From positions 1 through 33,586 of the forward strand of contig JAQUWD010000046.1 in NCBI GenBank assembly GCA_028693055.1: a stretch of 33,586 nt of DNA. The letters are read 5' to 3'. Below are positions 1 through 7,517 of this stretch, piece after piece (positions within the stretch are counted from its first letter, which is position 1; every line of letters begins with the position of its first letter). This stretch comes from Eubacteriales bacterium. GTDB lineage: Bacteria; Bacillota; Clostridia; Christensenellales; Aristaeellaceae. The translations under genes were made by a program, and so were the position numbers. The notes beneath the pieces are model-generated. The model ran no database searches. It was not told where the DNA came from and saw nothing but the letters and a program-made list of their open reading frames with translations.

Positions 1-605
1 ATGACTAGCTGCTCCACATTGGCACGCTGGTATGTGTACCCGCTGATTGCCGGAGCATAGGGAGCAAAATCCGTATAGGTGTTGTTGTCTAACGTCTGTT
101 GTCCCAGTCCGTCGCCGATGGGGTTGCCTGCTTCGTCGCGGTAGAGGAAGGTCACCGTGGCAGAGGTGGGGTCAGCCTTATAAACAAGCGTGACCTCGGC
201 GGGGTTCGCCGCGCCCCCAGCAATGACTAGCTGCTCCACATTGGCGTATTGATACGTATACCCGCTAATCGCCGGGGCATAGGGAGCGAAGTCTGTATAG
301 GTGTTGTTGTCTAACGTCTGTTGTCCTTGACCCTCGCCGATGGCGTTGCCCGCTTCATCACGGTAGAGGAAGGTCACTGTGGCAGAGGTAGGGTCAGCTT
401 TATAAACAAGCGTGACCTCGGCGGGATTCGCCGCGCCCCCGGCAATGACTAGCTGCTCCACATTGGCGTATTGATACGTATACCCGCTAATCGCCGGGGC
501 ATAGGGAGCGAAGTCTGTATAGGTGTTGTTGTCTAACGTCTGTTGTCCTTGACCCTCGCCGATGGCATTGCCTGCCTCGTCACGGTAGAGGAAGGTCACT
601 GTGGC
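1..605 (-). repeat. 222-bp tandem repeats, MucBP-like (B units)
   Basis: Three in-frame units of 222 bp (74 codons) lie at 605-384, 383-162 and 161-1, the last cut by the window edge. The sequence ATGACTAGCTGCTCCACATT recurs at 1, 223 and 445. The two units nearest the SH3 domain are almost identical in DNA. The third has diverged around 24-60. Confidence 0.93.
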
Positions 606-1973
606 GTTGGGCGCAGTGAGCGTTACATAGTCCTTCACCACATAGCAATCTTGATCGTTATAGCGGATGCTGTACCATTCTCTTCCGTCCGCGTTCAGAC
701 TGCCGTAGACAAACACAGGCGTTCCGGAGGGTACCTCCCGAATGAGGGTAGAAGCGTCCGCTTTGGGCCAATTGCGTACATTGACGGAGTTGTTCGTGGC
801 TCCGTCTTGGTTGATTTCCACTTCAATCGCCGGCTTTTGGGGAGCGGCAAGCTCGAAGGTCAAATCATGCACTTGTCCGGCTACCACTTCAACCCCTTGG
901 GGATTGCCGTTGGTTACCGTGTAGTTAGCATATTCTCCGCTCAGCTCGGCGGAAAACTCCCGATATCCGGCGGGAACGTCCGTCTTGGTATCCGTCCATG
1001 TAGCGCCGGTAGCGCTGTCCTTATAGATCAGATTCACCGTGCCGGTGGTGATTGCCGCCTGAGGGGCCGCAATTTCAAAAACCAGCTCGTGGACCTGTCC
1101 GGCTACCACGTCGACCCCCTTAGGGTTGCCGTTGGTTACCGTGTAATTTTCATAATCGCCATAAAGCTCGGCGGAAAACTCCTGATATCCGGCGGGAACG
1201 TCCGTCTTGGTATCCGTCCATGTAGCGCCGGTAGCGCTGTCCTTATAGATCAGATTCACCGTGCCGGTGGTGATCGCCGCCTGAGGCGCGGCAATTTCAA
1301 AAACCAGCTCGTGAACCTGCCCGGCTACCACGTCGACCCCCTTGGGGTTGCCGTTGGTTACCGTGTAATTGGCATATTCCCCGCCAAGCTCGGCGTAAAA
1401 CTCCTGATATCCGGCAGGAACGTCGGTCTTGGTGTCCGTCCACATCGCGCCGGTAGCGCTGTCCTTGTAGACCAGGTTCACCGTACCGGTGGTTGCTACC
1501 GGCTCGCTAGGCTCTACCGGCGGCATGGTTACGGCGGACAGATACAGAGGATATTGAGCCACCAGCGACAAATCCTCAGCGCTGACAAACGCCTGTATAT
1601 AGGTTGTAATGGTCATGCCGTCCACAGAAGAGGCATTCATCGCCATAACGGGCGTGGAGCCGTCGGGCAGGTAATAATACTGCCCATTCCCCATGGCCGT
1701 CACGGTTACACCCGCGTTCCAGTCCACGTTTTCGGGCAGCTGCGCCCAATAAACCGCCGTGTCCGGGGTCTCGCCCATAGCGGTGGCAAAAGCCTGCACA
1801 CTGCCGGTGGACAGATCGGTAGCAGTGTAATTCACCGTTACAAGCGGTAAAGCGCTTAGATCTGCGGTTGCCAATGCGGCTCCCACGGGCAGCGCAAGCT
1901 GTGCGGTCAGCAACAATAGGCTTGTCAGTAGCGCCGCCAGTCTTTTTCCATATTCTTTCAGCTTCCAAATCAT
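1..1973 (-). CDS. Secreted repeat protein with SH3 and MucBP-like domains (C-terminus outside window)
   Basis: At least 657 residues, running off the left edge of the window. The start is the ATG at 1973, preceded by GGAGGAATCTGT. Residues 1-32 form a signal peptide: lysines and arginine, a leucine-rich core and a VGA cleavage site. Residues 40-150 are unassigned. Residues 161-382 are three 74-residue repeats (TVNLIYKDSATG type). Residues about 390-452 look like a bacterial SH3 domain (NVRNWPKAD, WYSIRY, VKDYV). From residue 457 there are three more 74-residue repeats (ATVTFLYRDEAGN type) resembling MucBP. Proteins of this build are usually exported and bind cell wall, mucin or other glycans. 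No anchor or catalytic domain is visible because the C-terminus is missing, so ligand and anchoring are unknown. Its own promoter lies at 2035-2063. Confidence 0.85.
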   Translation of the reverse strand, partial: MIWKLKEYGKRLAALLTSLLLLTAQLALPVGAALATADLSALPLVTVNYTATDLSTGSVQAFATAMGETPDTAVYWAQLPENVDWNAGVTVTAMGNGQYYYLPDGSTPVMAMNASSVDGMTITTYIQAFVSAEDLSLVAQYPLYLSAVTMPPVEPSEPVATTGTVNLVYKDSATGAMWTDTKTDVPAGYQEFYAELGGEYANYTVTNGNPKGVDVVAGQVHELVFEIAAPQAAITTGTVNLIYKDSATGATWTDTKTDVPAGYQEFSAELYGDYENYTVTNGNPKGVDVVAGQVHELVFEIAAPQAAITTGTVNLIYKDSATGATWTDTKTDVPAGYREFSAELSGEYANYTVTNGNPQGVEVVAGQVHDLTFELAAPQKPAIEVEINQDGATNNSVNVRNWPKADASTLIREVPSGTPVFVYGSLNADGREWYSIRYNDQDCYVVKDYVTLTAPNATVTFLYRDEAGNAIGEGQGQQTLDNNTYTDFAPYAPAISGYTYQYANVEQLVIAGGAANPAEVTLVYKADPTSATVTFLYRDEAGNAIGEGQGQQTLDNNTYTDFAPYAPAISGYTYQYANVEQLVIAGGAANPAEVTLVYKADPTSATVTFLYRDEAGNPIGDGLGQQTLDNNTYTDFAPYAPAISGYTYQRANVEQLV
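828..1493 (-). repeat. 222-bp tandem repeats, upstream family (A units)
   Basis: Three in-frame 222-bp units lie at 1493-1272, 1271-1050 and 1049-828. Each encodes 74 residues with a TGTVNLIYKD start, a KTDVPAGY centre and a VVAGQVH tail. They differ in sequence from the B units but have the same length and a similar opening strand (TVNLIYKD against TVTFLYRD). Confidence 0.92.
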
Positions 1974-2034
1974 ACAGATTCCTCCTTGTGCCCAGTTGGC
2001 TCGGGTCCTTGAAAGCGCAGGGCATTCCCTCTAT

Positions 2035-2063
2035 ATTGTAAGGGGGAACCGACGGGCTGTCAA
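2035..2063 (-). promoter_or_regulatory. Sigma-A promoter of the repeat-protein gene
   Basis: On the minus strand, TTGACA (2063-2058) and TACAAT (2040-2035) are separated by 17 bp. Transcription should start near 2028, leaving a leader of about 55 nt before the ATG at 1973. Confidence 0.75.
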
Positions 2064-2209
2064 GGAATCCGCCCATGAACCGCCCGTCCGCTTTCGACAG
2101 TTTTTACAGGTTGTTCCACCATTGCCGCATTCTTTTTTCCCTCGCGCAAGGTTTACGGCTGTCCTATGCCGAACTCTTATCGGTAAAACCTTCCGGGAGG
2201 GATTGCCGA

Positions 2210-2770
2210 ATGACGAATGATAACCAATTAAAAGAAATACCCATTAGCGATGAAACCGTTTTTTCAGGCGTTTTGATCAACGTCAGCCATATGCAGGTGC
2301 GCCTGCCCGACGGGCGCACCGCCCTGCGAGAAATTGTGCACCATAAGGGCGGAGCCGCCGTCGTCCCCGTAGATGAATGCGAGAACGTATATTTGGTGCG
2401 CCAGCACAGAGTGGCCATCGACCTGCTCACCTTGGAAATACCCGCCGGAAAGCTGGACTTCGCCGGTGAGGATCCCTTGAAGGGCGCGATACGGGAACTG
2501 CAGGAGGAAACCGGCCTAAAAGCCCAGCGCATGGAGCTGCTAACCCATATGGTGGCTACCCCCGGCTTCTGCACCGAAACCCTTGGGCTGTATTTGGCCA
2601 CTGGCCTTAGCCAGCACGAGGATCACCTCGACGAGGACGAATTTCTCCGGGTGGAGAAGCTTCCCCTTCGGGAGGCGGTAGCACGGGTAATGAGCGGCGA
2701 GCTGCGAGACGCAAAAACAGCGCTGGGTCTGTTAATGGCTTGGCAAAAGCTTCATCCTGTCATAGAATAA
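2210..2770 (+). CDS. NUDIX hydrolase, ADP-ribose pyrophosphatase type
   Basis: 186 residues. The reading frame is open further upstream, but the ATG at 2210 is chosen because CGGGAGG lies nine bases before it and the upstream residues do not look like the family. The NUDIX box is clear: PAGKLD, then GEDPLKGAIRELQEETGL, with the metal-binding REXXEE helix. There is one extra residue between the first glycine and the first glutamate (G-x6-E instead of G-x5-E). The family hydrolyses ADP-ribose or related nucleoside diphosphate derivatives to AMP plus a sugar phosphate in the cytoplasm. The LEIPAGKLD and HMVATPGFCTE segments fit ADP-ribose pyrophosphatases. It starts a co-directional group that ends with thymidine kinase. 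Confidence 0.88.
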   Translation: MTNDNQLKEIPISDETVFSGVLINVSHMQVRLPDGRTALREIVHHKGGAAVVPVDECENVYLVRQHRVAIDLLTLEIPAGKLDFAGEDPLKGAIRELQEETGLKAQRMELLTHMVATPGFCTETLGLYLATGLSQHEDHLDEDEFLRVEKLPLREAVARVMSGELRDAKTALGLLMAWQKLHPVIE

Positions 2771-2879
2771 ACGATTGATGGACAAGAAACGTTCCCGCCG
2801 TCGACACATCTCTTTTTGTTAAATGAGATACACGCCGCGGCAGGAAAAAAACACGCTACGAATGGGAGGGCATGGGGAT

Positions 2880-3026
2880 ATGAGCATGGAAACACAGAAA
2901 AAGCGCCGCAGGCTGACTGCCTTTGGCTGGCTGATGATTTTCCTTGTCGCGCTTTTGATATTGGGACTGGCAGTGCTTCTTTGCGGCCTTGCGCTGCCTC
3001 AGCCTCCGCAACAATATTTGCTATAA
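2880..3026 (+). CDS. Small single-pass membrane protein, unknown function
   Basis: 48 residues, starting at the ATG at 2880 behind GGGAGG with about 10 bases of spacing. A further upstream start at 2823 has no comparable site. The N-terminus is basic (KKRRR, residues 7-11), followed by one hydrophobic helix of about 22 residues and a short proline-rich tail. This topology suggests an inner-membrane peptide with its N-terminus in the cytoplasm. It sits between the NUDIX gene and the acetyltransferase, nine bases before the latter. I do not recognise a family. It could be a chance open frame, but the ribosome site and membrane helix argue for a real gene. Confidence 0.5.
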   Translation: MSMETQKKRRRLTAFGWLMIFLVALLILGLAVLLCGLALPQPPQQYLL

Positions 3027-3035
3027 CGAGGCTAT

Positions 3036-3614
3036 ATGATGCAAATGTATCTGGATATCTTTTCCAGCCTGCCCACCATCCGGACGGAAAGGCTGACGCT
3101 GCGCCCGGTGCGTATGAGCGATGCAGAGGATTTATACGAGTATTCCAGCGACCCGCTGGTGGCGCGGCACGTGCTTTGGGACGCGCATAGCTCCATTCAC
3201 CAAACCCGCTCCTATATACGGTATCTGCTGCGACAATATCGCAACGCGGCTCCGTCTACCTTTGTCATTGCTCTAAACGACACGGGAAAGGTAATCGGCA
3301 CCATCGGGTTTATGTGGCTTCAGCAGGATAACCGCTCCGCCGAGGTGGGCTACAGCCTGAACCGCGCCTATTGGAATCAAGGCCTCATGACGGAGGCCTT
3401 GCGCGCGGTTTTGGAGTTCGGCTTTACAAAGCTGAACCTAAACCGCATCGAAGCCCAGCACGAAAGCGACAACCCTGCCAGCGGACGGGTGATGGCGAAA
3501 GCCGGCATGCGTCACGAGGGGCTGCTGCGCCAACGGCTGTATAATAAGGGGCGCTTTACGGACGTGGATTTATACGCGGCGCTTCGTCAGGATTTTAAGG
3601 CGCGCACTCGCTGA
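3036..3614 (+). CDS. GNAT-family N-acetyltransferase, RimJ/RimL type
   Basis: 192 residues. The start at 3036 has only a weak site (ACGAGG), and the ATG three bases on is equally possible. The N-terminus has the RimJ/RimL pattern TERLTLRPVRMSDAEDLYEY. The acetyl-CoA segment follows as GTIGFMWL, AEVGYSLNRAYWNQGLMTEAL, and then LNRIEAQHESDNPASGRVMAKAG. These enzymes move an acetyl group from acetyl-CoA to an amine, often a protein N-terminus, an antibiotic or a small metabolite. The substrate cannot be read from sequence. It lies in a tight run with the small membrane peptide before it and the lipoprotein after it. Confidence 0.85.
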   Translation: MMQMYLDIFSSLPTIRTERLTLRPVRMSDAEDLYEYSSDPLVARHVLWDAHSSIHQTRSYIRYLLRQYRNAAPSTFVIALNDTGKVIGTIGFMWLQQDNRSAEVGYSLNRAYWNQGLMTEALRAVLEFGFTKLNLNRIEAQHESDNPASGRVMAKAGMRHEGLLRQRLYNKGRFTDVDLYAALRQDFKARTR

Positions 3615-3650
3615 TGCAGCAAAGCCGCGCCAAGCATGGAGGGAAGAACC

Positions 3651-4445
3651 ATGACGCACAGGAAAAGGATAGCCGTTTTATTGCTGACCGGGCTTTTTGC
3701 CCTCTGCCTAAGCGCTTGCTCTACCAATAAAAGCGGGACCTATCAAAAGGCGATTGCCACCTTTGCGACGGGGGACTACGCCGCCGCTGCCGCCGCCTTT
3801 GAACGTCTGGGCGATTATCAGGAAGCGCCCATATACGCCGCCTATTCCACCGGCTTGGTTTATTTTGAGCAGGGGCAGTACTTGGAGGCAGAGCCATATT
3901 TTGAAAAAAGCCGTGGCTTTATGATGGGCGAGCAGCGCTACCAATACTGCCATGCCTATGCCCAAGAAACGGCGGGAGAATATGCAGCCGCTGCGGAAAC
4001 CTTTTTAGCCCTCGGCGATTTTGAGAATGCAGCCGTGCATTACCGCTATTGCAACGCGCGAAACGCTGAGGAAAACAAAAACGCTGAAGCCGCGCTGTAT
4101 GATTATGCCGAAGCGGGCGACTATGCGGACGCCCCCATTCGGCTGGAAAATCTGCAAACGCAGGTTTACGCCTATGCCGAGGAGCTAAAAAAGCAAGGCA
4201 ACTACGAGCAAGCCTTGAACCTGTTTGGGAAGCTAGGCGACTACTTTGACAGTGCGCAGCAGGCCAAGGAGTGCAAAAACTTCTTTCGAGATCAGCTTTA
4301 CAATGAAGCGGAAGCGCTTTATCAAGCCGGAGACCTACAGGGGGCTTACGACGCCTTTCGCGGACTCAGCGGCTATAGCGACGCGGCGACCCGCGCCGAG
4401 GATATCGGCCAGATGCTTGGCATTGCCCTGCCCGTTGAAAACTAA
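3651..4445 (+). CDS. Lipoprotein with TPR-like repeats
   Basis: 264 residues. The ATG at 3651 is preferred over the in-frame ATG at 3636 because GGAGGGA lies just before it. The signal peptide ends in the lipobox LSAC, with lipidated Cys about residue 22, so the protein should be anchored on the outer face of the cytoplasmic membrane. The mature part is a chain of helical-hairpin repeats built on GDYxxAAxxFxxLGDYxDA (for example GDYAAAAAAFERLGDYQEA). This is a tetratricopeptide-like scaffold that usually binds other proteins. No enzyme domain is present. The partner is unknown. Confidence 0.75.
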   Translation: MTHRKRIAVLLLTGLFALCLSACSTNKSGTYQKAIATFATGDYAAAAAAFERLGDYQEAPIYAAYSTGLVYFEQGQYLEAEPYFEKSRGFMMGEQRYQYCHAYAQETAGEYAAAAETFLALGDFENAAVHYRYCNARNAEENKNAEAALYDYAEAGDYADAPIRLENLQTQVYAYAEELKKQGNYEQALNLFGKLGDYFDSAQQAKECKNFFRDQLYNEAEALYQAGDLQGAYDAFRGLSGYSDAATRAEDIGQMLGIALPVEN

Positions 4446-4465
4446 AACGTAAAGGATGAAAACCA

Positions 4466-5026
4466 TTGGCAAAGCTATATTTTCGATACGGAGCCATGGG
4501 CTCCAGCAAGACCGCCAACGCAATTATGGTACGCTACAACTATATGGAGCGCGGGCAGAAGGTGCTGATGCTCAAACCTAGACTGGACAACCGAGACGGA
4601 AGCACCGTCATTGCAAGCCGATGCGGCCTTAGCTGTGAATGTGGGTTTATTGAGGATTTGAACGCATATCCCATTCAAGAGTATGACTGCGTCATTGTGG
4701 ACGAGGCGCAGTTTTTAACCAAAACACAGGTGGAAAAGCTGGTTCATGTGGTAGATGAATTGAATGTTCCCGTCATTGCCTACGGCCTTCGGGCGGACTT
4801 TCAGCAGAACCTATTTGAAGGCAGCAAGTGGCTGCTGGCTTGGGCGGATACCATAGAAGAGGTCAAAACCATCTGCTGGTGCGGCAAAAAAGCCACCTGC
4901 AATGCCCGCATTTACGACGGCAAGGTCGTCAAGGAAGGCGAACAGGTGGTGCTGGGCGGCAACGAAAGCTATGTGAGCCTATGCCGGAAGCATTGGGCCA
5001 GCGGCACGCTAAAGCCCAAAGAATAG
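4466..5026 (+). CDS. tdk: Thymidine kinase
   Basis: 186 residues. It starts with TTG at 4466 behind AAAGGATG, 20 bases after the lipoprotein stop. It phosphorylates thymidine to dTMP with ATP in the pyrimidine salvage pathway. Seen directly: P-loop GAMGSSKT (residues 9-16), the DEAQF magnesium-binding segment (79-83), and a zinc site from C137 and C139 (ICWCGKKAT) with C173 and H176 (CRKH). The lasso region GGNESYV precedes the last pair. The CxC spacing and the EGEQVVLGGNE block match the E. coli subfamily, so the spacing is not a defect. Confidence 0.95.
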   Translation: MAKLYFRYGAMGSSKTANAIMVRYNYMERGQKVLMLKPRLDNRDGSTVIASRCGLSCECGFIEDLNAYPIQEYDCVIVDEAQFLTKTQVEKLVHVVDELNVPVIAYGLRADFQQNLFEGSKWLLAWADTIEEVKTICWCGKKATCNARIYDGKVVKEGEQVVLGGNESYVSLCRKHWASGTLKPKE

Positions 5027-5047
5027 GCCGACGCATTTCAGGGGGCT

Positions 5048-5261
5048 TCACATCAGCGTCCTGCCCCCTTGATTGCGCGCTTCCCGGCGGATTAACCCTT
5101 CGATATATTCTCCGCTGGTGATGGACAGCCTTTCGGATTCCGACAGCACATAATCGAGCGCTGATTTCTCAATGCGCAGGCACACGCTCACCTTATCTGG
5201 CGAGCATAGCTCGAAAGGCAAATCCAGTCCTTGGGTATCCTTGAAATACTTACTTTTCATC
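5048..5261 (-). CDS. Small ribbon-helix-helix-like protein
   Basis: 70 residues. The ATG at 5261 is chosen because GGAGGG sits eight bases upstream. The middle reads KVSVCLRIEKSALDYVLSES, then a second helix SITSGEYIEGLIRREARN. This fits a short beta strand plus two helices, the ribbon-helix-helix (CopG/Arc) layout of small DNA-binding repressors or antitoxins. No toxin partner is next to it. It is convergent with thymidine kinase, with 21 bases between stops. Assignment is by fold pattern only. Confidence 0.6.
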
Positions 5262-5376
5262 TTGCGCTCCCTCCGCATCATCCTATGCCGCGGGGCGGTA
5301 TTGGGTTCATGCTAGTTTGGCGCCGAAGGCCGGCGAATATACAAAACGCGAACCAACGCCGCCCCATGATAGCGTC

Positions 5377-5405
5377 TTGACAGCCTTGTCTGCTGCGATT
5401 ATAAT
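5377..5405 (+). promoter_or_regulatory. Perfect-consensus sigma-A promoter for the RNA before rny
   Basis: TTGACA (5377-5382) and TATAAT (5400-5405) are separated by exactly 17 bp. Such a perfect match is typical of strongly expressed stable RNAs. The predicted start is A5411 or G5412. Confidence 0.88.
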
Positions 5406-5411
5406 AGACTA

Positions 5412-5676
5412 GTCGGCTAAATGGGTTAATCGCTTTATGCGAAAGGCTCGGCTGTTTTCGGATATACTCCCTGGCTTTTATCCCTCAGCGCTTTGACGGC
5501 GATATGGGGTTCGATAGCGGTTTGGCTTATGGAAACCCGCTTTGGGTTTCCTTGAGTATATGAATTAGGCAACGCACACATGAGGACGCCATGCCGATTC
5601 GGCTATGGGGTCATTCCTGTATGTTGTCGGGTACGAATAAACAGTAGCCGGACGAGCTATGCTCGTCGGCTTTTTG
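5412..5676 (+). ncRNA. Putative structured RNA of about 260 nt upstream of rny
   Basis: It is bounded by a perfect promoter and an intrinsic terminator and holds no credible open frame. Pairings seen: the 5' end (5412-5419, GTCGGCTA) with 5645-5653 (TAGCCGGAC, one bulge); ATATACTC (5462-5469) with GAGTATAT (5554-5561); a perfect 8-bp hairpin, GGAAACCC (5531-5538) with GGGTTTCC (5544-5551); and CCATGCCG (5589-5596) with CGGC-T-ATGG (5600-5608). The end-to-end closing stem recalls 6S RNA, and the 5' pairing with the terminator's left arm also suits a riboswitch-like leader. I recognise no motif of tmRNA, RNase P RNA, SRP RNA or a T-box. It could be a free regulatory RNA or a leader controlling rny. 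Confidence 0.6.
5647..5675 (+). terminator. Intrinsic terminator of the RNA before rny
   Basis: GCCGGACGAGC (5647-5657) pairs with GCTCGTCGGC (5661-5670) with one bulged G and a TAT loop. TTTTT follows at 5671-5675. Confidence 0.85.
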
Positions 5677-5745
5677 TTATCAAAAAGCCAACCTAGCAAT
5701 GGAACAAAAACGAAAATGTAAAAAACAGAAAGGGGTGTAAACAGC

Positions 5746-7287
5746 ATGAATGTGTTTTTAGCAATCGGAATCGCTTTGATACTGGGTGCGGCAGGCATTG
5801 CAGGCGGGTACCAATACCGTAAGCAAGCCAGCGAGAAGAAAATCGGCCGTACAGAGGAATATGCTAAGAATTTACTGGAAGATGCACAGCGCAAAGCCGA
5901 CGAGAAGAAAAAAGAGACGATCCTTGAAGCGAAGGAAGAAGTTTTGCGCTTAAAGACCGAGCTGGACCGGGAATGCCGGGAGCGGCGCGCCGAGGTGCAA
6001 CGCAGTGAACGCCGTATCCTCCAACGCGAGGAAAGCTTGGATAAAAAGCAGGACAATCTAGACAGCCGCGAGGAATCTCTTGCACAGCGCGCAGGAGAAT
6101 TGCAGCAGGAGGCCGAGCAGCTGGAGCAGGGCAAAGGCTTGCAGCTGCAGGAGATGGAGCGTATTGCCGGCATGACGCAGGACGAGGCCTGCCAGATGCT
6201 GATTAACCGCGTACAAAAGGATGCGTATCACGACGCTGCCGCCATGGTGCGTGAAATTGAAACCCGCGCGCGGGAGGAGGGCGAAAAGAAAGCCCGTAAT
6301 ATCATCGCTCTTTCCATCCAAAAATGCGCCGCCGACCATGTGGCCGAGAGCACTGTCAGCGTAATCAACCTGCCTAACGACGATATGAAGGGACGCATCA
6401 TCGGACGGGAAGGCCGCAACATTCGCGCCCTGGAAACCGCTACCGGCGTTGACCTGATTATTGACGATACGCCGGAAGCGGTGATTGTCAGCGCCTTTGA
6501 CCCGGTACGCCGGGAGATTGCCCGTATTGCGGTGGAACGCTTGATTATGGATGGCCGTATCCATCCGGCTCGCATTGAAGAAATGGTTGAGAAAGCCCGT
6601 AAAGAGGTTGACAATCAAATTCGCGAGGCGGGCGAACAGGCAGTTTTCGAAACCCATCAGCACGGCATTCATCATGAGTTAGTCAAGCTGCTGGGACGGC
6701 TTAAATATCGTACCAGCTACGGTCAGAATGTGTTGAAGCATTCCATCGAGGTCAGCCATTTAGCCGGTATGATGGCCGCCGAGCTGGGCGCGGACGTTGC
6801 GCTAGCCAAGCGTGCCGGACTTCTCCACGACATCGGCAAAGCCGTTGACCATGAAGCCGAGGGCACTCATGTAACCTTGGGCGCGGAGCTAGCCCGTAAA
6901 TATCGGGAAAGCCCGGACGTGATTCACGCCATTCTTGCCCATCACAACGATGTAGAGCCTCAGACCGTAGAAGCGGTGCTGGTACAAGCGGCGGATGCGA
7001 TTTCCGCGGCACGCCCCGGCGCGCGTCGAGAGTCCTTGGAGAATTACATCAAGCGTCTGGAGAAGCTGGAAGAAATCGCGAACAGCTTCCAAGGCGTTGA
7101 AAAGTCCTTTGCCATCCAATCCGGCCGCGAGGTGCGTATCATGGTTAAGCCGGAGGACGTCACCGACGACGGCACCCGCGTGCTTGCCAAGGAAGTAGCA
7201 AAGCGGATTGAGAAGGAGCTTGAGTATCCCGGACAGATTCGAGTGAATGTCATTCGGGAAACACGTAGCACCGAATTCGCCAAATAA
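5746..7287 (+). CDS. rny: Ribonuclease Y
   Basis: 513 residues, the normal family length. RNase Y is the membrane-anchored endoribonuclease that starts mRNA decay in many Bacillota. Order of parts: an N-terminal membrane helix (residues about 3-22), a long charged coiled coil (about 25-200), a KH RNA-binding domain with [18 protein letters not shown], and an HD domain with [12 protein letters not shown] and [17 protein letters not shown] carrying the metal-binding HD pair. The start is the ATG at 5746 behind AAAGGGGTGT. It lies 70 bases after the terminator of the structured RNA and has no obvious separate promoter, so some read-through may drive it. Confidence 0.96.
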   Translation: MNVFLAIGIALILGAAGIAGGYQYRKQASEKKIGRTEEYAKNLLEDAQRKADEKKKETILEAKEEVLRLKTELDRECRERRAEVQRSERRILQREESLDKKQDNLDSREESLAQRAGELQQEAEQLEQGKGLQLQEMERIAGMTQDEACQMLINRVQKDAYHDAAAMVREIETRAREEGEKKARNIIALSIQKCAADHVAESTVSVINLPNDDMKGRIIGREGRNIRALETATGVDLIIDDTPEAVIVSAFDPVRREIARIAVERLIMDGRIHPARIEEMVEKARKEVDNQIREAGEQAVFETHQHGIHHELVKLLGRLKYRTSYGQNVLKHSIEVSHLAGMMAAELGADVALAKRAGLLHDIGKAVDHEAEGTHVTLGAELARKYRESPDVIHAILAHHNDVEPQTVEAVLVQAADAISAARPGARRESLENYIKRLEKLEEIANSFQGVEKSFAIQSGREVRIMVKPEDVTDDGTRVLAKEVAKRIEKELEYPGQIRVNVIRETRSTEFAK

Positions 7288-7371
7288 TGGAGGGCACAAA
7301 CGGGACCTGATGGGCTTACGGCCCTATAGGAATTTGGGGTAGCGCCCCGAACCCACGCCTGTTTACTGGAG

Positions 7372-7420
7372 CCAATCGAAAAGCGTCGCTTCCATCATGG
7401 ATCCGGCGCTTTTCGATTGG
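7372..7420 (+). other. Long inverted repeat after rny
   Basis: CCAATCGAAAAGCG (7372-7385) and CGCTTTTCGATTGG (7407-7420) are perfectly complementary, with a 21-nt loop. There is no T tract after it, so it is not a standard terminator. It may protect the 3' end of the rny mRNA or be debris of a mobile element. Confidence 0.6.
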
Positions 7421-7517
7421 GGAACTCTTGCAAGGGGCATTTTTGTTGTTCCCACTGAGCAAAGCCAAAAGGAGAACGGCACTCGTTTCATACGTTAAGT
7501 GCTTTTCTCGTGGATAA

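Noticed and set aside
1..605. A CRISPR array
   Set aside because: The repeat is a 222-bp in-frame protein-coding unit with no spacers.
543..1850. A 435-codon plus-strand open frame opposite the repeat protein
   Set aside because: It is antisense to the 222-bp repeats, which have an open opposite frame because each unit lacks stops there. The minus frame has a signal peptide, recognisable domains, a ribosome site and a promoter. The plus frame has none.
1576..2076. A 166-codon minus-strand frame over the repeat protein's 5' end
   Set aside because: It reads through the promoter and ribosome site of the repeat-protein gene in another frame and shows no protein family features.
2075..2209. N-terminal extension of the NUDIX gene
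   Set aside because: These 45 residues do not resemble the family, and a good ribosome site lies before the ATG at 2210.
5048..5261. A toxin-antitoxin pair
   Set aside because: The small ribbon-helix-helix-like protein has no toxin-like gene beside it. The neighbours are thymidine kinase and a non-coding RNA.
5412..5676. Assignment of the RNA to tmRNA, RNase P RNA, SRP RNA or a T-box
   Set aside because: None of the conserved cores I know for these RNAs is present, so I left it unnamed.
5565..6675. Several long minus-strand frames over rny
   Set aside because: They are serine- and arginine-rich or leucine-rich antisense shadows of the rny coiled coil and KH domain, without ribosome sites.
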